This document shows, in pieces, positions 8,535 to 17,500 of a stretch of 43,562 nt of DNA. The notes under the pieces were generated by a model. That model was not told the origin of the DNA. It made no database searches and saw only the letters and a list, made by a program, of their open reading frames with translations. Numbering within the stretch: position 1 is the first letter of the stretch; each line of letters starts with the position of its first letter. The position numbers were made by a program, and so were the translations under genes. This stretch comes from an uncultured Verrucomicrobiota bacterium (GTDB taxonomy: Bacteria > Verrucomicrobiota > Verrucomicrobiia > Limisphaerales > CAIQOK01), in the NCBI GenBank assembly GCA_903873415.1, contig CAIQOK010000188.1, positions 1 through 43,562 on the forward strand, read 5' to 3'.

Positions 8535-11500
8535 GGGTGATGCGTGCATGGATCCCGGGGCTTTGCCGGCTCAAGCCAGACGGGGACAAAATGGTACCAT
8601 TGATCCAAATGCGCCCGGATAACCGGTTCGAAAGCACGTAGTATCTGCTGTGTCAGAGCCTGGCGCACGGCCCGGTCGCGCAGGGCGGCACGATCATAAA
8701 AAATCTCCGGCAGCGTGTGCGCGGCGTAGGCCCCGCCCATCCTTGGCAGGTAAACCGGGAGCAGGGCGCAACCGGAGGCGCGGGCCAACTCGGCGGCCGC
8801 CACGGAGGCGGCAAAGGGCCGGCCGAATAATTCCACGCTCACCGCCGTGGCCGGAGGCGGACGATCCATAAGGAGCGCCACGCAGGCGCCAGCCTCCAGC
8901 CGACGGATGATTTCCACAAATGCAAACGGATCCTCCCCGATGACCAGCGTTTCGATGTTATGTGCCGCCCTCGAAGCCTGCCGTAACCGGGTAAAATCAC
9001 GCCCCGGCTCGGGCAGGGTGATGACGAGCAGTGACACCCCCTGCCGTTTGAGCCAAGGAGCGCCAAACTCCCAGTTGCCCAGATGCAGGGTGAGCAAAAG
9101 CACCCCCCGGCCCCGGGCCTGTGCGGACAAGAAATGTTCCCAACCACTGGCACCGCTCAACAATTGATCAACCGGCAACCCCGCTTCATAACGCCACAGA
9201 TCCACCAACTTGACGGCAAACTCTGAAACCAACAGACGGGCGGTGCGGCGCGCCTCAGCCCGATCCCCCGCCAGCACGGGCAAAATATTGGCAATCACGA
9301 TCTCCCTCCGCCGCCTCGCCACCCGCCAGTAAACCGCAGCCCCGAGCACCGCCAGCCGCAGACACACAGACCGGGGCAATCTGCGCGCCACCCACAGGCC
9401 GGCCTGCCAGAGTTCCGCCCGGTAGAGCGACGACGGCGACAGAGGACCGGAGGTCAGGGGCGGAAAATCGATGGAAGAAGACGGATTGGGGCCCGCGTTT
9501 TTTTGCGGCTGGTGTCCGCTCAACGCCCGCCACCACACTGGCAGGAGGAAGACGGAGATGATCCCGTTGCAGGCGATGCCGACGGCGCAGAGGCGGCCCA
9601 GACTGGCCATGCCGGCGTTGCTGGAGAATGCAATGGCCCCGAAGCCTGCCACAGCCGTGCCGCAGCAGAGCAGCAGCGCCCGGCCAACCGAGCGGTGCGC
9701 CAGCCGCAGATCCCCCCCATAGCGCCGCAAAGCCAGCTGCATGAAAATGCTGTAATCAACCCCGGTTCCCAGAATGAGAGGCAGCGCCATCAGATTCAAC
9801 AAATTCCACGACCACCCCGCCAACCGCATCACCGCCAGCAAAACCAAACCGCTCAGGAGCAATATGGCCAGGCTGAGCAAGACCTCCCCACCCCGCCGGA
9901 AGGCCAGCGCCAGGGAAATCAACACCAGACCGAGCATGGGCAAAACCAGCTTCCATAAGTTGCCGCGCACACTGGCTAGGATCCCCTGCCCGAGCAATTC
10001 CCAGCCCGAAAGCCAGACACGCCTGCCGAGGGCGGGATCTGCCGTGGCGGCTTGCAATTGCTCCTCCAACCCCATCAACGCGCAGACCGGGGCGGAAGCA
10101 TCCGGATAAAGCAGGCTGAGCGCGTAAAAACGAGTGTCATCGCGTGCCGCCAGTTTCTCGAAAATCCAGCGGCTCATGTCGTTCGTCGGCCAAAAGACAT
10201 TGGTGGACGACGCGGCTCGTTGCCAGGTGTCCAGAACCCCTCCGGCCAGGGCCATGGAATTTGAAGTGAACCCGCCGGACTGCGCGGCGGAATTCAGTTC
10301 GGCGCGACGTCCCGCCAAGCGGGCGGCGGCGGCCCGGTTGGCTTGCTGCCATTCCGGCCGCGGCCACAAAGGCGCCGCCAGCGTGAAACCGCTCAGCGTC
10401 CGGTTGGAAACAGCGTTACCCAGCACCAGCTCCACAGCATCCAATCCCAGAGCCACTTCCGACTCCGTCCGCCCCCCCACCAACATCCAGAGCGGTTCGC
10501 GCAGCGGACTAAACTGGCGCTTGATCTCCTCCAGAGCCGCATAAGCCTGGCTGTTCCGGGGGCGCAATGCGTTGGCGGTGGCATCCATTTTCGGAAAACC
10601 GAAGACCAGCGTGGCGATCGACGCGACCACCAGAAAAGCCGTGGCGCCAAAGACAAAGAACCGCGCCAACCCTGCGCGCCCCCCCTGGGATGCGCGGACC
10701 CCGGGGCTCCGGCTGCCGGCGGACAAGGCAGCCGGATGAACTCCGGGCATCTTGTTCCCAGCGCGCCGGCGGTCTGGAAAAAGCGGCGGCAGGAAAGCGA
10801 AAATCATAACGCAGGCGGAAATTCCCACACCCAAACCCACCAACGATCCGAGCTGGGCAAGCCCAGGCAGACCGCCCAAATTGAGAACCAAAAATGCCGC
10901 AATGGTGGTCACCGCCGCCCAGAAAATACTCGGGGCAATCGCACGGCGGATTTCAGGGACGGACAGGTCCGGATGCGCCAGAGCCTCCTGATAATGCACG
11001 ACCGCATAATCCACAGCCAACCCCAGCAGGATTGCGGCAAAGCCCATGCTCACTACGCTGATCGCGCCGAAAATAAGGCCCCCAAGGGCCAGAGTGGCAG
11101 CCAGGATCAAGGCCAGCAACGTCAGCAACCAAAGCATGGGTTTCCAGCGACGGTGTGCCAGCCAGAAAAGGACGGCGATGATCAGCGCGGTGCCGCCGAC
11201 AGAAACCGTAATGTCGCGCTCCATCCCGCTGGAAATCTCAGCCACAAAGGCCGGACGCCCCGTGTAACCAATCTCCACCCCGGTTGGAATGAGGTTTTCC
11301 CGCCGCGCAGACTCAACCAGGTCCTTAACCGCCTTCAACCACCGCAGGCAATCCCGGTAGCTGCCCAAGCCGCCGAACGCCTGGACGAACACCAGCCGAA
11401 AGGTGCCTTCCGCCCCGCTGAAAAGCTCCTGTCCCTGACCGAACGCAGGCGCTGCGCCGGCAACGCCCACGGGCAGTTGCGTCAGGCCGAAGGGGTCGTA

Positions 11501-11965
11501 ACTGAGCCGGGCGATGTCGGCCGGAGAAAGGGTGGTGGAGAGCTGTTCGCGGGCCGCCGACAGGGTGACCGCAAGCCGGTCTGGGGAGAGGCTGCGGATG
11601 AGCCGGGTGAAGGTTTCGGGCGGCTGATTGAGCCAGAGATAGCCGATGAGTTCAGCGGCCTGGCCTGGATGCTCAAGCCAAGGAGGCTGCCAGGTGGCCC
11701 GGGCCACCAGATTTGTCGCCGCACGCAACCGCCCCGCCACTACTCGGGCGGCGGTCTCGGCCGCCTCGGCATCGGGGGCATGGAGGGTGAGGATGAGTTC
11801 GCGGGCGTTGGCGAAATTCTGCTGATGGATTTTCAACCCCTGCACCGCCGGCGCGTCGCCGGGCAACAGGTTGAGAATCTCCACATCAAACCGCAATCGA
11901 ATCACGCCCAACACCGCAAGCGCGATCAAGAGCAGCCAAAGCCAGATACCGAAGCGGCGGGTCAT
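8531..11965 (-). CDS. MMPL/RND-family exporter fused to LpxL-type acyltransferase
   Basis: A single uninterrupted 1144-residue frame. Residues 1-815 form an MMPL-type RND transporter: a first membrane helix (8-23), a periplasmic domain, helices around 255-400 including GLAVDYAV (315-322), a second periplasmic domain (455-660), and helices around 672-810 including GTGVDYSIF (733-741). The two VDY segments are the proton-relay positions of the family. After a linker (816-845), residues 846-1140 form an LpxL/HtrB-type acyltransferase with the active-site segment LTLHLGNWEFG, where His961 and Glu966 fit the HX4(D/E) pattern. Aryl-polyene clusters usually encode these as separate proteins. The gene starts ATGA-coupled to the lipoprotein gene upstream and ends ATGA-coupled to the LolA-like gene. 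It likely moves an acylated product across or out of the inner membrane. Confidence 0.93.
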   Translation of the reverse strand: MTRRFGIWLWLLLIALAVLGVIRLRFDVEILNLLPGDAPAVQGLKIHQQNFANARELILTLHAPDAEAAETAARVVAGRLRAATNLVARATWQPPWLEHPGQAAELIGYLWLNQPPETFTRLIRSLSPDRLAVTLSAAREQLSTTLSPADIARLSYDPFGLTQLPVGVAGAAPAFGQGQELFSGAEGTFRLVFVQAFGGLGSYRDCLRWLKAVKDLVESARRENLIPTGVEIGYTGRPAFVAEISSGMERDITVSVGGTALIIAVLFWLAHRRWKPMLWLLTLLALILAATLALGGLIFGAISVVSMGFAAILLGLAVDYAVVHYQEALAHPDLSVPEIRRAIAPSIFWAAVTTIAAFLVLNLGGLPGLAQLGSLVGLGVGISACVMIFAFLPPLFPDRRRAGNKMPGVHPAALSAGSRSPGVRASQGGRAGLARFFVFGATAFLVVASIATLVFGFPKMDATANALRPRNSQAYAALEEIKRQFSPLREPLWMLVGGRTESEVALGLDAVELVLGNAVSNRTLSGFTLAAPLWPRPEWQQANRAAAARLAGRRAELNSAAQSGGFTSNSMALAGGVLDTWQRAASSTNVFWPTNDMSRWIFEKLAARDDTRFYALSLLYPDASAPVCALMGLEEQLQAATADPALGRRVWLSGWELLGQGILASVRGNLWKLVLPMLGLVLISLALAFRRGGEVLLSLAILLLSGLVLLAVMRLAGWSWNLLNLMALPLILGTGVDYSIFMQLALRRYGGDLRLAHRSVGRALLLCCGTAVAGFGAIAFSSNAGMASLGRLCAVGIACNGIISVFLLPVWWRALSGHQPQKNAGPNPSSSIDFPPLTSGPLSPSSLYRAELWQAGLWVARRLPRSVCLRLAVLGAAVYWRVARRRREIVIANILPVLAGDRAEARRTARLLVSEFAVKLVDLWRYEAGLPVDQLLSGASGWEHFLSAQARGRGVLLLTLHLGNWEFGAPWLKRQGVSLLVITLPEPGRDFTRLRQASRAAHNIETLVIGEDPFAFVEIIRRLEAGACVALLMDRPPPATAVSVELFGRPFAASVAAAELARASGCALLPVYLPRMGGAYAAHTLPEIFYDRAALRDRAVRQALTQQILRAFEPVIRAHLDQWYHFVPVWLEPAKPRDPCTHHP

Positions 11966-12417
11966 GGGTTGAGCCAGCCCTCCAAGCTTTCGCCTGTGGC
12001 GGGGTTGTCCAGCCGCCAGCTGCGGTTTTCAGCCAAACGCCAACGCCAGCGACTGGGCAAGGCTCGCCCCGCTAAAGCCGGGGGGAGTTCAAACCAGAGG
12101 ACCCGCGCCGGCCAAGGGCCGCGGCCCGAATAAAACCGGCCTTGGGCCGGCACCTCCAGTTGCCAGCCATTGGTTGAGGTTTGGGCGATCACCAGCGGAA
12201 AGGGGCTTTTGGTGAATTGCAGCAGGACACGGCCTGAAACATGGGTGGCCACAAGGAGTTCCCCGGCGATTTCCGGGGCATGATGCCCGGCGCGCCACAC
12301 CGCCTGACCCTGAAGAGACTTCCAGCCCGGGGCCGACAGATCGGCCCGGGACATGGGCGGGGCGGTGCGACAGGCCGCCAAATTCAGCGCGAACCAGAGG
12401 CAAAAAAACAACCGCAT
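11962..12417 (-). CDS. Small lipoprotein, DUF3261-like
   Basis: About 151 residues from the ATG at 12417. The N-terminus MRLFFCLWFALNLAAC has the compact shape of a lipoprotein signal ending in the lipobox LAAC. An ATG at 12453 and a TTG at 12465 are also in frame and cannot be excluded, because no ribosome-binding site decides between them. The mature part (FPLVIAQTSTNGWQLEVP, FYSGRGPWPARVLWFELP) resembles in size and style the DUF3261 lipoproteins that accompany MMPL exporters in aryl-polyene clusters; this match is by eye and moderate. It is the first gene of the operon, and its stop overlaps the exporter start as ATGA (11962-11965). It may act as an outer-membrane acceptor for the LolA-like protein. 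Confidence 0.72.
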   Translation of the reverse strand: MRLFFCLWFALNLAACRTAPPMSRADLSAPGWKSLQGQAVWRAGHHAPEIAGELLVATHVSGRVLLQFTKSPFPLVIAQTSTNGWQLEVPAQGRFYSGRGPWPARVLWFELPPALAGRALPSRWRWRLAENRSWRLDNPATGESLEGWLNP

Positions 12418-12593
12418 CCAGGGTCTGAACCCGTTGAAAAAAAAATTGAACATTTCCGCAGTCAACTGTCAAAGCAAGACAGTTCGCGCATTGTAAAAAA
12501 GGCGCGGGCCAAACACAACGCCGGTGAAAACAAGTTTGCTTTCATCCGCTGGAACAGCTACTTAGACGCTTCTCATTTGGGCATGCGTAATTG

Positions 12594-13562
12594 ATGGATA
12601 TGATAAGAGTCAACAACCTGACAAAGTTTTTCGGCGCCAAACACGCCGTGGACGGCATCTCTTTTGCCGTGGAACGCGGCGAGGTGCTCGGCTTCCTGGG
12701 ACCCAACGGGGCCGGCAAATCCACCACCATGCGCATGATCACCGGCTTCATCCCTCCAACATCCGGTGAAATCACCGTGGGCGGCTTTGATATGCTGGAA
12801 AATCCGCTCCCGGCCAAGCGGCTTATCGGCTACCTGCCTGAGAACGCCCCGGCTTACACTGACATGACAGTGCACGGCTTCCTGAGTTTCGCCGCGGAAA
12901 TCCGCGGCTTGCACGGCGGGGCCCGCAAAAAAGCCGTGTCGCGCGCGGTGGAAATGTGCTTCCTGGAAGCGGTGCTGCATCAGAGCGTCGAGACCCTCTC
13001 CAAGGGCTACCGCCATCGCACCTGCTTTGCACAGTCCATCATCCACGACCCGGATGTGCTCATTTTGGACGAGCCGACCGACGGGCTGGATCCCAACCAG
13101 AAACACGAGGTGCGACAGCTCATCCGGCGCATGGGCGCCACCAAGGCCATCATTTTCTCCACCCACATCCTGGAAGAGGTGGATGCGGTTTGTTCCCGGG
13201 CCGTGATCATCGACCGGGGCCGGATTGTGGCCAACGGCACGCCACAACAACTGCGGCAGAAATCCGAATGGTCCGGTGCCGTCACCCTGCGCGTCATCGG
13301 CATCAACGCCGCCACACTACAGCAGCGGTTAATCCAAATACCGGCTGCCAAGAAAATCACCGTGATCAAGGAGGATGCCACCAGCGTCACGGCCCGGGTC
13401 TTCCCCCAACCCGGGTCCAACAGTGTGTTGGCACAGGGCGTGGCCGATGCGGCGCAGGGTTGGAGAATAGAGGAAATGCACACCGAAGAGGGCCGGCTGG
13501 ACGAGGTGTTTCGTAGCATCACCCTGCCGGACACAGCCAAACAGGCGGAGGCAAAGCAATGA
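12594..13562 (+). CDS. ABC transporter ATP-binding protein (GldA-like)
   Basis: A 322-residue ATPase driving the export system encoded with the next three genes. It shows Walker A GPNGAGKST (36-44), the signature LSKGYRHR (135-142), Walker B VLILDEPT (155-162) and the switch His191. The Q-loop position reads GYLPENAP, with Glu in place of the usual Gln; this variant is common in the Gld/ABC-2 ATPase group. A C-terminal extension of about 90 residues follows the nucleotide-binding domain. The start is ATG at 12594; a TTG just before and an ATG at 12600 are alternatives. Its stop overlaps the permease start as ATGA. The gene is divergent from the lipoprotein-exporter operon, so the 176 bp upstream should contain promoters for both directions. 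Confidence 0.93.
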   Translation: MDMIRVNNLTKFFGAKHAVDGISFAVERGEVLGFLGPNGAGKSTTMRMITGFIPPTSGEITVGGFDMLENPLPAKRLIGYLPENAPAYTDMTVHGFLSFAAEIRGLHGGARKKAVSRAVEMCFLEAVLHQSVETLSKGYRHRTCFAQSIIHDPDVLILDEPTDGLDPNQKHEVRQLIRRMGATKAIIFSTHILEEVDAVCSRAVIIDRGRIVANGTPQQLRQKSEWSGAVTLRVIGINAATLQQRLIQIPAAKKITVIKEDATSVTARVFPQPGSNSVLAQGVADAAQGWRIEEMHTEEGRLDEVFRSITLPDTAKQAEAKQ

Positions 13563-14308
13563 ATTCCTGGGCAAACATCAAAACCATCACCAAACGCGAG
13601 CTGGGGGCTTATTTCTCCTCCCCGCTGGCCTACATCTTCATCGTCATTTTCCTGCTCCTTTGCGGGTTTTTCGCCTTTGCGGTGCAGCCCACCTTGCTGA
13701 CCCGGGGACAGGCCTCTCTGGCGGCCAACTTCTTTTTCTGGCATCCTTGGTTTTATCTCTTCCTCGTGCCGGCTGTGGGCATGCGCCTCTGGGCCGAGGA
13801 ACGCCGCGTCGGCACCATCGAACTGCTCCTCACCATGCCCATCACTGCCTGGCAGGCCATCGTCGGCAAGTTTCTGGCAAGCTGGCTCTTTCTGGGCGTC
13901 GCCTTGGCGATGACCTTTCCCATTGTGCTCACCGTGAATTATCTCGGCCACCCGGATAACGGGGTGATCTTTGCCGGTTATCTGGGCAGCTGGCTCATGG
14001 CCGGGTCTTACCTGGCGGTAAGCTGTCTGACCTCCGCCCTCACCCGGAACCAAGTGGTCAGCTTCATCCTCTCGGTGGTCGCCTGTCTGTTCCTGATTCT
14101 GGCCGGGTTCCCCCCGGTCATCAGCCTGCTGGAAAGCTCGGGCCGGCCGTGGTTCGTCGAGGCCGTGGCGTCCTTTAGTGTGATCACTCATTTTGAGGGG
14201 TTGCAAAAGGGCGTGGTGGATTCCCGGGACCTTGTGTTTTACCTGTCGTTGATCGGGTTCTCGCTGTTCAGCACGAGCGTGATTCTGCGCGGCCGCCGCG
14301 CGGGTTGA
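13559..14308 (+). CDS. ABC-2 type permease (GldF-like)
   Basis: A 249-residue membrane protein with six hydrophobic segments, beginning with the cytoplasmic SWANIKTITKRELGAYFSSP stretch characteristic of GldF-type permeases. It includes the conserved WAEERRVGTIELLLTMPIT motif after the second membrane segment, a hallmark of the ABC-2 membrane family. It forms the channel with the ATPase encoded upstream (4-bp overlap at 13559-13562). The substrate is unknown; homologous loci occur in many bacteria that do not glide, so the Gld name does not imply motility. Confidence 0.92.
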   Translation: MNSWANIKTITKRELGAYFSSPLAYIFIVIFLLLCGFFAFAVQPTLLTRGQASLAANFFFWHPWFYLFLVPAVGMRLWAEERRVGTIELLLTMPITAWQAIVGKFLASWLFLGVALAMTFPIVLTVNYLGHPDNGVIFAGYLGSWLMAGSYLAVSCLTSALTRNQVVSFILSVVACLFLILAGFPPVISLLESSGRPWFVEAVASFSVITHFEGLQKGVVDSRDLVFYLSLIGFSLFSTSVILRGRRAG

Positions 14309-14323
14309 AAAAAAGGAGTTGCG

Positions 14324-16222
14324 ATGCAAAAAAAATCTCTGGAAACATTTCTTTTCTCCGTCTTGGGCGTGGCGGCGATGGGCCTGGTGCTCGTGGCGGT
14401 CAACTTCCTTACCGGCACCGTCAAGCTGCGGGCGGATCTCACGGCCGAAAAAGCCCACACCCTGTCCGCCGGCACCAAGGCAATCCTGCGAAAGCTCGAC
14501 ACGCCGGTCAAAATCCGATTCTACTGCACCCAAGTCCAGCAGGCATCCCCGGAAACAATCTACCTGCGCGACTACGCCCGCCGCGTGGAGGATCTCCTGG
14601 CCGAATACAAACAGATCGCCGGAGGCAATCTGACCATTGAAAAACTCGATCCGCAGCCCGATTCCAACGCCGAGGATTCAGCCAAGCTGGACGGCGTGGA
14701 GGGCCAGGCCCTTTCCAGCGGCGAGAAATTTTATCTCGGCCTGGCTGTGAGCGTGCTCGATGAAAAGCAGGCCATCGCCTTTCTCGACCCGAGCCGCGAA
14801 CCCATGCTCGAATACGACTTGTCTCGCGCCGTTTCCCGGGTCATGAAACCCGAGCGCCCCGTCGTCGGAGTCATGACCCCCCTTCCCCTCTTCGGCGCCC
14901 CGGGCAATCCCATGATGATGCAAATGGGCCAGGGCGGTCAGGGTCAGGAACCCTGGTCTCTCATCACCGAACTCAAAAACGACTTCACCGTCCGCACGGT
15001 CCCCATGGACTCCGACAAGATCGATTCCGACATTCGGGTCCTTTTGGTGGTTCATCCCCGGGACATCACCGACAAGGCACAGTTTGCCCTGGACCAGTTT
15101 GTCCTGCGCGGCGGCAAGTTGATCGGCTTTCTCGATCCCTCCCCGCTCTCGGATCGCAGCGGCCAGCAGAATCCCATGATGGGCAGCATGCCTGCCAAGG
15201 GATCCTCCCTGGACAAGCTGCTCAAAGCCTGGGGCCTGAGTTTCGACACCACCAAAGTGGTGGCGGATTTGAACTTCAAGATGCAGGTGGGCGGACGCAA
15301 CGGCCAACCCAGCGAGGCTCCGGCCTTTCTCGGGTTGGTTAACGAAGGGATCAATAAGGAGGACATGGCCAGCGGTCAGATTGACAGCATCTGGCTGCCA
15401 CTGGCAGGGGCGTTCACAGGCACTCCGGCCGCCGGCCTGAAGCAGACAGTGCTTCTGCAAAGCACCCCGGACTCCCAGCTGGTTGAAGGTTTCCTGGCCC
15501 AGATGGGGGGCGAAAGCATTATTCGCGATTTCAAACCCTCGGGCACCAGTTACGCCCTAGCCGTCCGCCTCACCGGAAAATTCAAGACGGCTTTCCCCGA
15601 CGGCAAGCCCGACGAAGACAAGGGCGCAACCAACAAGTTGGACACCGCCTCGCTCAAAGAAAGCCAGCAGGACGGCGTGGTCATCCTGGTGGGAGATGCC
15701 GACATGCTCGCCGATCAATTCTGCCTGCGCCAGATGCAGACGCCCTTCGGCAATCTGGCCCAGCCCATGAACGGCAACCTCACCTTCGTCCAAAACGCCG
15801 TCGAACAACTCAGCGGCGACAGCAACCTCATCTCCGTCCGCAGCCGCGCCGCCCAGAGCCATCCCTTCACCCTGATCCGCAAGATGCAGGCCCAGGCCGA
15901 AGAGGCATATCAGAGCAAGATCAAGGAACTGGAGCAGAGCCTCAGCGAGACGCAGCAGCGCCTCTCCGAACTACAGCAGTCCAAGCAGGGCAACCAACGC
16001 TTCATCCTCTCCCCGGAACAGGCCGCCGAGCTGGAAAAATTCCGCAAGAAAGAGGGCCAAGTCAAAGTCCAGCTCAAGGAGGAGCGCAAGCGCCTGCGTC
16101 GTGACATCGACGCCCTCGAAAACAGGGTCAAGTGGGTCAACATCGCCGCCATGCCGCTGCTGGTCAGCTTGTCCGGCCTGGGCTTGGCGCTCTACAAACG
16201 CAAACGCACTTCGGCAAAATGA
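14324..16222 (+). CDS. GldG-family ABC transport auxiliary protein
   Basis: A 632-residue membrane-anchored protein. A helix near residues 9-30 precedes the segment RADLTAEKAHTLSAGTKAIL, which is the classical start of the GldG/ABC-auxiliary domain. A large extracytoplasmic domain follows, then a coiled coil rich in Glu, Lys and Gln (about residues 520-600, including KIKELEQSLSETQQRL and QVKVQLKEERKRL) and a second helix near the C-terminus (AAMPLLVSLSGLGLALY). The start has a clear ribosome-binding site, AAGGAG at 14313-14318, five bases before the ATG. It lies 15 bp after the permease gene and overlaps the next gene as ATGA. It probably couples the transporter to its extracytoplasmic substrate; the cargo is not evident. 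Confidence 0.92.
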   Translation: MQKKSLETFLFSVLGVAAMGLVLVAVNFLTGTVKLRADLTAEKAHTLSAGTKAILRKLDTPVKIRFYCTQVQQASPETIYLRDYARRVEDLLAEYKQIAGGNLTIEKLDPQPDSNAEDSAKLDGVEGQALSSGEKFYLGLAVSVLDEKQAIAFLDPSREPMLEYDLSRAVSRVMKPERPVVGVMTPLPLFGAPGNPMMMQMGQGGQGQEPWSLITELKNDFTVRTVPMDSDKIDSDIRVLLVVHPRDITDKAQFALDQFVLRGGKLIGFLDPSPLSDRSGQQNPMMGSMPAKGSSLDKLLKAWGLSFDTTKVVADLNFKMQVGGRNGQPSEAPAFLGLVNEGINKEDMASGQIDSIWLPLAGAFTGTPAAGLKQTVLLQSTPDSQLVEGFLAQMGGESIIRDFKPSGTSYALAVRLTGKFKTAFPDGKPDEDKGATNKLDTASLKESQQDGVVILVGDADMLADQFCLRQMQTPFGNLAQPMNGNLTFVQNAVEQLSGDSNLISVRSRAAQSHPFTLIRKMQAQAEEAYQSKIKELEQSLSETQQRLSELQQSKQGNQRFILSPEQAAELEKFRKKEGQVKVQLKEERKRLRRDIDALENRVKWVNIAAMPLLVSLSGLGLALYKRKRTSAK

Positions 16223-17397
16223 ATCGGAAACAACTCGGCATCCTTCTTGGTCTGGTCGTCATGGTGGGCGGCGCCGGCCTCATGGTTTATCAGCAACGCG
16301 AGCACTCCTGGCAGCCTCCCTCAGGTGCCACCGGCGGCAGCCTGTTGGCCAACCTCCCCGTCAACGACATCACCCGCTTGGTCCTCCGCCAAGGCACCAA
16401 CGAGGTCAATCTGATCAAACAATCCGATGCCTGGCGCGTGCGCGAACGCCACGATTACCCGGCCAACTTCACTCAGATCAGCGAATTCCTCCTCAAGGCC
16501 CGCGACCTCAAGGTGGTCCAGACCGAAAAGGTGGGCCCCTCCCAACTCCCAAGACTGCACCTTGCCCCGTCCGGACCGGACACCAATGCGGCGCTGGTGG
16601 TCGAGTTCAAGGGGGCCGGAGACAAGACCCTTTCCACCCTGCTCGTCGGTAAAACCCATCTCCGCAAATCCGCCCGCCCGTCGCCTGACGGAGAGTCCGA
16701 CGGCGGCTTTCCCGACGGCCGCTATGTCATGACAGCCGAACCGGGCACCGTCAGCGTCATCTCGGATCCCCTTGAAAGCCTGCAACCACGGCCGGAGAGC
16801 TGGTTGAACAAAGACTTCATTAAGATTGAGAAAGCCCGTTCACTCACAGTCACCTTTCCCGCAGCCACAAACTCCTGGAAACTCAGCCGCGAAACCGAAT
16901 CAGGCGACTGGAAGTTGGCAGACCTCAAACCCGGCGAGGCTCTCGATTCCGCCAAAACCTCCGCACTCGCCACCCCGCTCAGCTCACCCTCGATCAACGA
17001 CGTGATTTCAGGCGACACACTCACCGGCGGCGTCACCACCGTCAGCGTGGACACCTTCGATGGATTTCACTATGACCTGAAGGTCGGGGCCAAACGAAAC
17101 GACGACCTGCCCCTCACGGTTTCAGTCTCAGCCAACCTCCCCAAGCAACGGGCTGCAGCCAAGGACGAAAAACCGGCCGATAAGGACAGACTCGACAAAG
17201 AGTTCAAGGCGCAATCTCAAAAACTCGAGGAGAAACTCAAACAGGAACAGACTCATCAGGGCTGGACGCATTTAATCTCCAGTTGGTCTCTGGAATCTCT
17301 CGTCAAGGAACGGGCCCAACTGATGGTGGAGAAGAAGGAAGAGCCGAAGACTGAAACACCCGGCTTTCCACAGCCCGGCGAAGCGCCCCATCCCTAG
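16219..17397 (+). CDS. DUF4340 domain-containing protein
   Basis: A 392-residue protein beginning MNRKQLGILLGLVVMVGGAG, a signal anchor, followed by the DUF4340 pattern (NDITRLVLRQGTNEVNLIKQ, DAWRVRERHDYPANFTQI, LLKARDLKVVQTEKV). DUF4340 proteins regularly sit at the end of GldA-F-G type operons, as here. The C-terminal quarter is charged and probably coiled (KDRLDKEFKAQSQKLEEKLK). The start is ATG at 16219, sharing ATGA with the GldG-like stop; the frame extends upstream only inside that gene. Function is unknown, but the context ties it to the ABC system, likely on the outer face of the inner membrane. Confidence 0.9.
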   Translation: MNRKQLGILLGLVVMVGGAGLMVYQQREHSWQPPSGATGGSLLANLPVNDITRLVLRQGTNEVNLIKQSDAWRVRERHDYPANFTQISEFLLKARDLKVVQTEKVGPSQLPRLHLAPSGPDTNAALVVEFKGAGDKTLSTLLVGKTHLRKSARPSPDGESDGGFPDGRYVMTAEPGTVSVISDPLESLQPRPESWLNKDFIKIEKARSLTVTFPAATNSWKLSRETESGDWKLADLKPGEALDSAKTSALATPLSSPSINDVISGDTLTGGVTTVSVDTFDGFHYDLKVGAKRNDDLPLTVSVSANLPKQRAAAKDEKPADKDRLDKEFKAQSQKLEEKLKQEQTHQGWTHLISSWSLESLVKERAQLMVEKKEEPKTETPGFPQPGEAPHP

Positions 17398-17500
17398 GAC
17401 CACCGGTTCCCTGCAACAGCCGCCTCCCGCACCTGACTAAACCGGGGCGGGGGTCCCCAGAAAAGGCCGCTGACCAAAGGTTTGCTACCGTAAAGGCAAT

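Noticed and set aside
10343-12133. 596-codon plus-strand open frame opposite the MMPL exporter
   Set aside because: It is antisense to a clearly homologous membrane protein and its translation is rich in Arg, Gln and Pro with no family resemblance, as expected for a shadow frame in GC-rich DNA.
13007-14533. 508-codon minus-strand open frame opposite the ABC ATPase and permease genes
   Set aside because: It overlaps two well-supported genes on the other strand and reads as low-complexity charged residues without domains.
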